From Diploscapter coronatus (Eukaryota; Nematoda; Chromadorea; Rhabditida; Rhabditidae): a stretch of 64,000 bases of DNA. Under the pieces are notes generated by a model, which worked only from the letters and a program-made list of their open reading frames with translations, ran no database searches and was not told the DNA's origin. The position numbers were made by a program, and so were the translations under genes. Location of the stretch: the NCBI GenBank assembly GCA_964036155.1, contig OZ038422.1, forward strand, positions 20,359,201 through 20,423,200. The letters are read 5' to 3'. This document shows, piece after piece, positions 15,001 through 26,900 of the stretch (its first letter is position 1; each line of letters begins with the position of its first letter).

Positions 15001-18000
15001 AAAAGACGAAAACAACTAGAAACAACAAAAGGAAAGCGCGAACGAAAACGAAAACGTGAATGAATGCGAAAATGCAGAAGGGGAATGAGGTGAAAGGACG
15101 GAAAGAGCAAAATGAGCAGAAATGCACAGAAGTACAACGAAAAAGGAGGATTGAAGAGGAACGAACGGTTTAGAGAAAAAAATGCGTTCAGACAAACGAA
15201 CACAATGCACGAACGGTGAAATGTGAGAGTCCTGGGGAATTGACGAGATGCAACAATTTGGACACAATTAAGAAATGTAGAATAAAATATGCAGCATTAT
15301 TGAAATATTACACTTTAAAATAAAGGCATTGTTATGCTTATGCTTTAGCAAAAACCTATACAAGCATAGATATATTGAACACAAGCTGTAACTGTTAAAC
15401 TGCATTTCGCTGCTTACAGTAGATACAAATTAGCTGCTTGTAATTGAGAAAAAAAATGAAAAATTGATAAGTAGAACACTATGAAGAAAAGAAGGCTGGA
15501 AAAACTTCGACAACATAAAAATGAAATTATATGAAATGGAACAGATAAGCGGGAATTATACTGTGGAAATCCTAGAAAACTCTACGATATCTTTCAAACA
15601 GTGTCATGGTTCCGTTTGAAACTGACTAATTTCTGCGGAAAAAATGATGTTGAAGATCAATGTCAAGGCAAATTCAACATTCGATGCTTGAAATTGTGAG
15701 TCGAGAAGGATGATACAGACAGATTCGCATCTAGCAGAGAAAAATGGATTGTACGAAATTGACAAGGAAAAGGCTGACTGTGTTGGAAGTGAGCAAAGCA
15801 GCCTGCATAGAGAAAGGGAGAAGAGTGGAAAAAGATGGCATACTGTAGCTGGAATATTCGAAATGTGAAATACAAAGTTTTTCAAAAAACGTCAGCATTT
15901 CGTTGAGTAAAAAACGGGAATTGGAGACATTTTTGTGGGGACATTGACAGTGATTTTCAAGTGAATTCGTCATTTGGTTGCACCGGCACTGGGCACGAAC
16001 TAACTCTGCTTTTTTTGTCGATTTTGCACTGCCAGCTGCCCTGTCCGATCCTCTCGATAAATGTCAAAATGTCCAATTACTAACTCTGATCAGCGCAAAA
16101 ACTTAGTGAGAAGAATTCGTAAGATTTTTCCAAGAGTTGTTTTTTATCCGCGAACATAATTTTTGTCTGTTACAGTTACTTTGGACGAATGGGACTTGAC
16201 AAAATTACAATTTTCCAATATGATTTTTATGAACAGGAATGCGATAAAACTTCTGTGAGTTATGTTTGAATTATCACTGATTGATGGAAAACGGGTAATC
16301 TAGGCTATTTTTCTAAATATTTACCAAGTCTTTAAGAAAATACTATTATCGCATAGAGTATTATTTCACGTTTCAGATTACGATGTTCCTTTCTTTTATT
16401 ATTATTTTTTTAAATTGCAAAAATCTTCCATATTTTCTCTACAGCTAGATTTCGGTAGGTATAAATTCGCGCAAATCTCTTGTCTAACATTTCGAATGAA
16501 TGCGGCTTTTCTGTGCAGCCGACTTTTCTTTGTCCGAAAGCATAGGCTTGCGACTTGGACAGTTGGCTGTGGGAAATGAACAGAGCAAAGGGCTACTACA
16601 GAAATAGGGACTTTCTTTGATGAAACCGAAATGAGAAGAGAAACAGAAAGGCAACAGTTTAATGAGAAAGCTATTGTGAACTTGTATCTTTCGAGAGGAA
16701 ACAAACTTGATTTTCATAATTCAGGCCTAAATTATGAATAATAACAAAAATGATGTCAGCATTGAATAAATAGCGGTCGATAAAATCGAATGTAATTGAT
16801 GAGTAAATTTGAAAGAAATGCAGCTTACTTACGAATGAAGCAATGACATGGCAAATTGAGTGCTGAATGAATGAATGATTGAATGCAGAAAACTGAAAAC
16901 AGAACAGTTTGATAGAAGCGAATTGAGGGAGGGACGGATGGGCAGAACACTGTCAGTCAGGCAGCCAAACAGCCTGTCAGTACCACTTAAACACGCCAGC
17001 CAGGCTCCCAATTCGGTATCACTATCAACATTGTCAATATCATTGTGTCATTCCATTATTTTATCATTGCTTCGATTTGTCGTTCTATCAGTTTCAACCC
17101 CCCTTCCCAATCGTCCATTTATTTGGAACGCTTTTTCTATGGAAGTAAACCGCGGTGTCAAGTTTTGAGATGGAGATGCTGTGATTCGAGATGCAATGGG
17201 AAGGGGAAGGGGAGAGGCGACGCAAAAAGTAGCCTGACCGAGAAGTGAGAAGCGAAGATGTGAGAAGTCGAGAAGAACTGGAGAAGAACAGCAGAAGAAC
17301 ACAATGAAATATGGCTTTGTAAGGGAATAGGAGAACGACAACTTGACACATCGATGATAGCCTTTCGATGAAATTATCACCATTCCAGCCTGATCGATAA
17401 AAATAGGCTATCGGATTTTCAATTGGAAATCATTTTGTAAACAGATAAAATTTATGCAGAAACAACCTATACACCAACATATTTTGGAAGCTAAAACGTT
17501 ATACTATAGCAAACTCAGGTAAAAGCCTAAAAGTCAGTAGCAATAACGCTGATGATTTTTAACATTCCCAATTTCTACCTGGAATGAGGCGGGCGGGCTT
17601 TGCTAGTGAAAAACCTGCCCATCCCATTATAATAACCCATAAACCTGAGCATCTTCATCAGACAGATCAACGCTAAGTGATTCGATCTCTCTCGATCAGT
17701 ATGCTCATAAATCAAAGAGATACTATTTCATTTTCTGATGATTTCAAGTTCCTACACATTGAAATGTCTATACTGTGACTGAGAATGAGTTTTTTATCGG
17801 AAATATGTTATCGTGGTGAATATCGCCAATCGTACTAGGTTGGTTTAAACTTTTAATTCGACTTCGAAAATCTCAACTTCAACTACAATTCGAAAGCGAT
17901 TCTTTAAATTTGAATTTCGGAACAGACGTGTTAAATCGTATTGTGAATAGAAGTAACATTCTTCTTTTTCTGAACTATCAATTCATTCATTCGTTCGTTC

Positions 18001-19962
18001 GTTCATTCTTCACTCATTAACTGCTCATCTCCTGTCCGCCTTATCAAGTCCTTTGTCACAATCAGTGCCTGTATGCCTCTTCATCTTTCTTTCCTTCATT
18101 GACAGCCGTTTTTCTCCATCCCCTCTTCCATTCTCAATTCCCCATTTTTCTCGTTCAAATGTTCCCATTTTCCGTTACAAATATCGCCACATTCAATTCA
18201 GTTTTGTGATTTCAGTTGTCAATTCCTTGTCGTGCAGAACAACTTTGGTATAGATAGGGATAAAGATTGGAACCAGGAATTCGCAAATATCACTATTAGA
18301 CAATTATAAAATATCAAGTAGTGTCTCATAAAGAAGAGAAGAGATCTGATATAATGATGGTTTAAAAAATTCAGAAGATTAAAACATTTTTGTGTAATGC
18401 AAGATGGCAAGGTGAGGAAACTAGGAATGCATGTTAGAACTCAATCAACAAAATATGAGTGAACTTGAGTCAAGATAGTTTCATATTGTAATAAATAGGA
18501 AGTTACAATTTAATTTTAAAAAAAAATCAACTCGAGTTGAGCCTATTACAGTATGTATTGAAAGACATCTGGCAGGCAAGTCAGCTTATTCGCGTGGTTG
18601 AAGGTGGAATCAGAGAAATCGAAGAGATGAGCCAATTATTGCATACAAAAACTCACAATTCAGGATGAAAATATGAGAATGGTAGAAGATTTAGAAAAAG
18701 TGGGGAAAAGAGAAAAGCTCCCCTTCTTTGTCTCTTTTGTATTCGCTCACATCGGCTGGCACTGATTTATGCCAGCTTTGATCGCTCGAAACCAAACTGA
18801 AAATCGAGGCGGAGACACCTTTGATCTCATATTTAGAGATTTACTGGGGATTTCGAGGGGGATATTTTCGAAACTATTTTCGTTATTAAAATCTTTTATC
18901 TCCGACATCATTATTTTTACATTTCTGATGAAAATGGCGATTTATATCGAATCAATTAAGTAATTAGTTTTCTCGAGATTTGCTGATATGCTACGAACCC
19001 ATATGTTCATCGTTCAATCAATCAAGCATTTCAGTTTTCAGTTTGATTAGGCCTGCTGTAGAACTGGAGAACGGTTTGTGGTTTGCAATCGAGCCGAACT
19101 CGAATGTCAATTCGACATCAAATTGGAAGACTTATTGAAGTGACACAGACAAACTGATACATCTTACAGACACGAGACAAACTTGCCCACATTTCTGAAT
19201 TCAAGAACTTTACTTTTGAAACTGATGCCGGTAAAATTAATAATCAACCAAGTAGAAATACCCAATCAACTGATAACAGAAATGGTGTCAGTATTCTATG
19301 TAATGAAAATAACGTGAAAAATTGAATAACTTTATTCATTCATTCACAATCTTCCTTTCAACAACAATCCTAACAAATTCATCACGAAGATACATTCAAC
19401 TATTTCCATAGAAACAGTTAAAGCATCAATTTCAACAAGAATCAGAAAAATCGACGATTTCTCTCAAATTGATTCAGATTTTGGGAAAATGGCCCTGGAA
19501 ATGATCTCGAAAACATAAATTATTCAAATTCAATATTCCCCTGGGTCTGACAAAAACAATTTCAGATCTCAAAATCTACAGAAACAGATAATTCAGAAAG
19601 CGATCAACTAAAATTTGGACGAGAAAATAAAACAACAGGTGTAAACTAAAGATAAAATATCTGGATTTGGTGAATTAAAGCCTGTATCGCTTTCAATAAT
19701 TAACCATACTCAACAACGAAATTTCGGAAGAAAATGAATGAATCTCCTTTGTCCTTGATTCACAAGTACTACATTCCTACCGTAATCCAAATGACTCAAC
19801 TCAGATGAGTGATAAAACATCCTGAAAGAAATCCGCAGCAAATAGAAAGAATAAAAGATAACAGAAGAGCAGCAACGTGCCTGGTGAGTTTGATGATGAA
19901 ATGGAGAGAGAATTGAGCAAAATGTGCGGTCTGAATTATTTTCAAATCGAGAGAAAGGAGCA

Positions 19963-20207
19963 TATACCGTATTTTCTCTAATTGAAGTTCCCTCCGGAGT
20001 TCCAGACCTACCCATTCGCCACCTCAGGTCATTTTGGAAGTTTCTATGCATTCTTTAGAGTATTTAGAGCGTATTTACTCGTGATCCTAAGTTTCTACAA
20101 TTATCAGATGAAGAGTTTTGACGGTTTGAAAGTCTTCTTTTTCCCGAAAATTAGGGGTTGAACAATAGAAACCTCCGGGCGGCTTCTATTAGAGAAAACA
20201 CGGTATA
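19963..20207. mobile_element. MITE-like element with TA-flanked inverted ends
   Basis: The left end reads TATACCGTATTTTCTCTAAT and the reverse complement of the right end reads TATACCGTGTTTTCTCTAAT; similarity continues for about 35 bp (GAAG..CC..CCGGAG). The element is about 245 bp and its ends sit at TA dinucleotides, as expected for Tc1/mariner-type insertion. It has no coding capacity. A partial relative of its right arm (GAACAACAGAGGCGCGGCTTC) lies near 1028-1048. Confidence 0.6.
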
Positions 20208-20908
20208 TCATGTGGGGGGAAAGCATGAAAGAATCGGTAAATCCTGTGTCCGATAAAGAAAAACTGAACTCGAGACTTCTAATTGGAGAATAGCAATAGC
20301 AAGGCCTACTTTGAAAGGAACGATATCTAGAAAAAAAAAACTACTGTAACGAGTGACAATCAGACGATTTGATGAGATAATAAAGGCACAATAAATCTGA
20401 CCGTACTCAAACAAAAATAACAATCAACTAACTAAATGGAATAATAAAGAAAGAAGAAAACATTATAGAAATCTGTACCCTAGTCAGCTACACACCTAAT
20501 TCTACGAATTTCCTAGCACCTAGACGAGTAACAACGCCAAGAAATTGAGATGATAGGACTTCCAGCTCATAAGGTACCCAAAATAATGAATTCCTATCAT
20601 CTTTCTAAAACAATAGAACTGAACAACTCACTTTACTAGAATCTACCAATTCTTTTGAATTTTGAATGTTAGAAAGAGAAATGATGAATAAAGTAAACCA
20701 ACAAAATGTTTGAGACCTAGAAGGAATTTTGATTGTAGGTAATTTGAATAAGAAGGGAAATGGGGAAAGGGGGTGGGTTTGGGATTGAATTGAGAAAGGG
20801 AAGCGGAAGTTTGAAAGGAATCTTCAAAAGATATGGAAATTTCAGAGAAATAATGATGATGAAATTATTACGAACTTTCCGACTTTTGTTTAACTTTAAA
20901 TGTTCCAA

Positions 20909-23900
20909 TTAATCCAAAGCCATTTCTGCCTGCTCGCCTTTCGCCTCTTCAAATGGCTTTCCTGATTCATGGGCTGCATCTTTATTCGCTTCGACTGCTG
21001 CAGATTCTTCTGGAAATAAAAGATGAATTTCTAAATTGGAAATGTATAAATTCGAATGGGGAACGGTCATTGCGCACAAATATTTTTTGTGCGCAATGGC
21101 ATACACCCAATTCGAATCAGGACGAGTGAAAATGTCTGTTTCGCTTTCGAAAATTTAGCAAAATAATTTCAATTATGGTTCTGTTTCCGATAATTTGAAC
21201 AAACATATTTAACGTTGAACATTGATATAAAGCATTAGAATATGGGGAAATGCCTACTTTTCGGAGTCTCCAAAAAGTAGATGTAATTTTAGTTTTCGAT
21301 TTAAAAAATTCAAAAACTTATTTCCGCTCGTTCCTGACTCAAATAAGGATAAACATAAAAAATAGGGGAGGGAGAAAATTCATATTAGAAAGTTTGAATG
21401 AAAAATCGCTTAAATCTCTTGTCAATATTCCAAACGACCTCACCCTGGCTGCTGGATCCATTGGCTGTTGCAGTGTTAGGCGTCATTGAGATAATGATGA
21501 TCCCATTGAGCAAATTGAGTGCGTCCAGGATGGCTCCGAGAGAAGGCTGTGGAGTCTAAGGTTATTGGATGCACATCATTTGCACTTATTTCTAATTATA
21601 AATCAAGGAAGTTCCGTCTCACCAGAGGGAGGAATTGTGCGAGATTGGCCCCCTTCGTGCCCGCAGTTGCGTCCATCATTCTCTTCTGGAAGTTCACTGC
21701 CTGCTGCGTCAATTGCTTCAGGTAATCCGAAGATTCCTTGAAATGCATTAATTAAAATAAATATGAAAACCTTCTCTGACCTGAGTCTTTTCATGGTTGG
21801 GCCCGAAGAGGTGCTCATATATGGCAGCAGTCTCCTTCTCTGCGGCGAGAGCCGAGCGGAAATCGCCTCTGGCCGCCTGTGAGCGGGCGATTATGTGTTG
21901 CACCATCGCGCTCTGCAATGTCTATATGCCGTTATGTAAGCTTTCTTCGGACTTTTCTTCAAAGTGAAAAATTTAATGAGTTTCACAGGGAAAAGACAGT
22001 TGGGTCGATAATGGAGTGTACTGCTCAATAATTCGTAAATGACTTGAATCACTGGCTGGTAAACTTTTCCATTAGCTCGTTGAAGAAATAGTAGGCATTT
22101 TTATCGTTAATTATTGGACGCAAGCTTGCAAATTTTTGACACGACACTGCACGAATACACTAACAAAATAAATAGTATCGTTTTTTTTTTCGAAACGAAA
22201 AGATAAGACACGATTCTTGTCATGTCGTGCCCAAAATTTGAAAACCTGATTGAATGAACACGACATTTTCAGTCATATAAATATTGATCTAAAAATTTAC
22301 TTTGAGTTTCTTTGGCTCTCCGTTCATAGACAAAAGATTCTCAGCCGAGTAGAGGAATTTGAGCGCGTAGTCGAATTCCTGCACAGCGAACAGAATCACT
22401 CCAATGTTGGCCTGAAATTGAAACAATTATACCTCAAGTTTAGAAAATAGAACTCTGGAAAATATCAACTAGGCATTTGGAGATGCATAATAGGATAAAA
22501 CGAGAAAATTAATAGCCATGAAAGACAGGATGTCATTTTTACATTGCTAATATATGCATTGTTTCATTAAAGTACTTGGATATCTTGTATCCCGAAATTC
22601 CACGTTATTATCAAGTTCCTACATCAATCTGAGCCATGAGCGGATGTCTCTCTCCGTGAGAAATGAGCAGGAGATAGCGAGCTCGATAGAGCAGATTGAG
22701 AGCTGAGGGAATGCGCAGATTGCCGAATGCAAAATGCGCCAGGTTGATCTGCAATTGAGTTATATGATGCTGAGTTTAGAAAATATCCGCTCACGTATTC
22801 AACGATGGTGTGACCGTGGTCCAGCCCATTGCATCTTTCACTCATCAATGTGGCCTTGTGCTGCTGGTTCATCGCCTAAAATTTGGTTGTTTATAAAGAA
22901 ACTAAAAATATTTCAAATAATGCAAATGCACGATCTTGTTTTTCTTCAACATGATGAGGATAGACAGAAAAAGAAATAATATTTGAGTATATCGGACTGA
23001 CAATTTTTATTTAAACCGATACAAGTACATGTGCATGTGGTATTTTTGATAAGAACAAGATATCGAACCTCAGGCAGATCTCCCAGAATATAGGACAACT
23101 TGGCCAACAGTCTCATTGCCTGAGCCAATTCTGAATGCATCGCCCCATAGACAGAAGTCATCAAATTCACCTGAAAATTGATTCAAATAAACATGAAAAT
23201 GTGGAAAAAATATTCTTACAGCCTCAGCAACGAACTCATATGCCTCCCTGAGATGCCCCATCTGCATGGCCTGCTGCCCTCTGGCATACAGCTTCTTTGC
23301 ATCCGAGGCAGGTGGATGACGGTGCTTGAACAGAGGGAACACGTTCTGGATGTCTTCGTCCGAGAACGGCATGCGCGACTGCTGACGGCCGAAGTCCAGA
23401 TGATAATCCTAAAAGACAAATATTTCGTGAAAGATGCAATTTAGGAGATTTTGGTAGTGAAATGCGAAAGTTTTCACTACTTTGAAATCATGTACAAAAG
23501 TTATGAACTACGTTCGCGATTCAATCGTGTAGTGAAGGAGTGAAAATTCTGCAGCGTATTCTCATGCTCTCCAATGCGCCTCAAATTCAATTTAAAAAAA
23601 AATTACCTTAGCCAGCAGCTGAATTCCCAGGACACGGCCGAGTCTCCTGAGCAAAGACACACGTTGAATGCCGTATTGCTCGCACAGTGCATCCATCGTT
23701 TCAACCTGAATAATCTCCCCTTCAGGATGCTAGGTTGAATTCAAATCCTGCCTTGAGTTCATATCCGTAATAGTGGAGAGCCTCGTCACAGATCGACTTC
23801 CAGAGATTCTTCGTCGTGACCGAAGCCCATTCGGCGGTCAATTTCTTGCCACCGAGACCTAAATGAAAATCATTAGAACATATGCAAAGAGTTCGATATT

Positions 23901-26900
23901 GTGTTTAAGGTAAACTAAAATTTCAATTTTATGCACAAATGAAATAATTACCCGTAGCGGCTTTCTTGTTGGATTTCTTTCCTGTCTTAGTTTCAGATGA
24001 GCTGTGAGAAGCAGGCTGGTCCACGTTTCCAAACAGGCAATTCAGCAGATGAAGCATGGCAGCAGCCAGCTGGTTCTGGAAGTCATCGATTCAGAGGAAA
24101 TGAGAAAAGAATAAAATTTTCCTGACACATGAAAATTTCATTCAACTCCTCACTTAAATCTTTTCGCATGTTTTGATAGCTTTCATTACAGGTTTTCAAA
24201 AATTTAGAATATTCATCTCGAAAGAAAAAATTCTACCTGAGGCACAGTGAGAAGATACTGTCTGAAGACGTGTTTGACGCAACGAGCCACCAATTCGCCA
24301 GCGACGAGGCATTTCAGGTAGCTCTGAGGCTGCTGCATTGTCTGAAAATTGCATTTTCTTCGCTTGGACTTTTTTTATGAAACGCGATACCTTCTTGAGG
24401 ACTTCGCCCAAGTACCGAATGTTGATTCCCCTGATGTGCATCTGCTCTGCCAGCATCTCTCCATCTACCACATTCGTCGTCCCGTCCACACATGCACCCA
24501 CCAAATCTGGCAGTTGGGAGGTCAGGATGAAGTCCGAGGCCTGAAAATGATTGAAAATAAAAGAATGTAGAATTGTAGGAGATTTTCACTTCTTTCCAAT
24601 GACAATGGATGCGTTAAGATTGTTTCGATTAAAAAATCGAAAGTTACAACTTTGAATTTTATAATTTTGAAATGTCTAGTTTTATATACCACTCTATCGA
24701 CGGCGATTGATATGAAACACGAGAAAATTGTCGTAACTACCGTTGCAATTTCTTTCATCAATCATTTTAAAATTAAAGAAAATTTCTCACCTCCATGACA
24801 AGTCTGCGCTGAGCATTGAGATCCTCAGTCGGGGCGTGGCGCAAAACAGTCGAATAGCAGTCGGGGTTGAAGCGAATATCCAGAGTGTCGGGACGCAGCG
24901 AGTGGACTGCCTCTGCTGCCTGAAAAGTAAGGAATAAATTTGATTTTGACAGAAATTCTAACCTTAGTCAGCGCTTCCTTGATGAGTGGAAATTTGGAAT
25001 CGATTTCATGTCCTTCGCTGAGTTCAACGAAAATGCGAGCCATCTCATTTTCCAGTGTATCTGAAAAATGACTCTTTCCAAGAGAACTTTAATGATTCAA
25101 GTATACTTTGCTCTTCAGCAGGAAGCGACTGTCCTTTCTCCTTGACATGGGTGGCTGCAGTCTTGATGAAAGTCATGTAGCGAGAGCTGAATTTTAAACT
25201 ATTTTTTATATATAGGAATAAAATCACATACTCGTAGAATAGCTCGACGAGCTCCTGTCTGAGAGCAGCCAATTTGTGAGGGTGTTTCCTGGGGAAGCCG
25301 AGTCTCTTTGCCTCTTCCGAGACCTCTGCCTCCTCGATGAAATGCACGTCTGGGGGGAACGTGCGCAGCAGATCCAGCACGTACTGACGGTTGTCGTTTC
25401 CGATTATTCCCTGGAAAAATTGTTCATAAATTTTTTATAAATCAATAAAAATGATTTTCCAGCTATTTTGTGTTAAGACTAAAAGAAAGGAATGCTTCTG
25501 CATCATCAAGTGATGAGACTGGTGACTGATACAAGTTTTTATAGCGTCATTGATGTCAATGAACAGGTGAGTACTAACATTTTAACTCAAACGTATCGGA
25601 ATTGCTAGCAGAGCTTCCTACAGGTATACCTTTCGTACCTTTCCCTTTAGAAACAAGAGTCTGCAATGCATTTCTTCCTTTTAATTTTCTTCTAAATGTC
25701 TACACCTCTATCGTTAGCTTTAATCAAAATCAGATTTTTAAGTAGTATTTGTGTGCGAAACATTCTTTTCAGAAATAGCCTTCCCAGCTTTGGGATGAAA
25801 TATGCCTTCCTGCTTATTATTTTAATCTTTCTCTTTCTTTGATTAAAACAGTTTAGAGTACTCAACTAGTGTACCCTTTTTACTTGACTGTTCATAACTA
25901 TTCATCGACTTTGAAACGAGAAATCGCACGTGCAGCAAAATGATGCAATTGAGAGAAAAGAGCATCGAGCAAACGGGGCAGAGACGAGAGGGGAAGGCAT
26001 AGCGGATGTACCTTCGGACAGCCCTAATTGTTCGAGGCATGATACCCCACTGATAAAAGCGTTTCTTTCATCAATTTGAAAACATAATCGATTTAGACTA
26101 CCTTAGTCTCATAGCTGGAATAGAGTTTGACGACTTTGTCCTCCTCATTCTCCCCCGTAGTGAGCACGTCGTGAGGCAGAATTCTCAGCTCCTTGGCCGC
26201 ATCAGCCAGCACCTGGTGATACTTCTCCGAGGAGACGACCGTCTTTCCGAAATCCACCGATCCGTAGATGACCGACTGCTCCTGCTCTCGGTCGAGGATC
26301 CCAGGAATGATGGACTGGGCTGTGACTCGGTAGCCGCGGTAATCCACAACGGCCATTCCCAAAGTGCACAGCTTGGAGTCGTCCAGAGCTGAATAGGCCT
26401 TTACTCCCTGCAGATCTGTGGATGTAGCCACAAACGCTGCCGCGTCTCCTCCAAATTCCTGCAATATTACAATGAAAAATTTCAGGATGCAAATATTGGA
26501 TAGGGAAAGTCATCGCCGAAATGATTCTAAAAATGGTCATATATCAAAGTTTGGTGATTTACAGAAGTAACTTAGGTATGGGGGTGTAGGATAAGAAAGT
26601 TGATAAAAATTTGGCAAGAACGTCTCGACGAATCATAAAAATACACACCTTGTAGTGATCTTTGACATCGAATCCGAGACTGTAGAAGATGGAATTCCAA
26701 ATGTACATGTGCGTCTTCGGCTCGTCTGCTGGGTTGATCGCCATCACATTCTGATCGGCCACTGTCATTGCGCCCTGAAAAAAAATGATTCTTTAAATCG
26801 CGGGATGATTGACTATGGAGGTGAAAATGCTATTATTGCCGTCCGATACTTTTCAATTTCCTTTTCCTTTCAATTGAGAGAGCACAGAGAAAAGGAGACT

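Larger units (their letters stand above)
1..20908. other. 20.9 kb non-coding, gene-poor region
   Basis: I find no exon chain or recognisable protein here on either strand. Open frames are short and mostly translations of pyrimidine-rich tracts (for example 540-660, 10240-10350, 11890-12060, 12880-12990), giving Ser/Phe/Leu/Pro-rich peptides without domains. Visible structure is limited to small inverted-repeat elements (about 3211-3574 and 19963-20207), a short hairpin repeat (3923-3982), a TTCGAC repeat (11162-11202), a CT tract (12032-12048) and a degenerate ATTC/GTTC tract (about 17980-18007). It may be intergenic or regulatory DNA, or a long intron of a gene lying to the left. A short or fast-evolving gene could have been missed. 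Confidence 0.5.
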
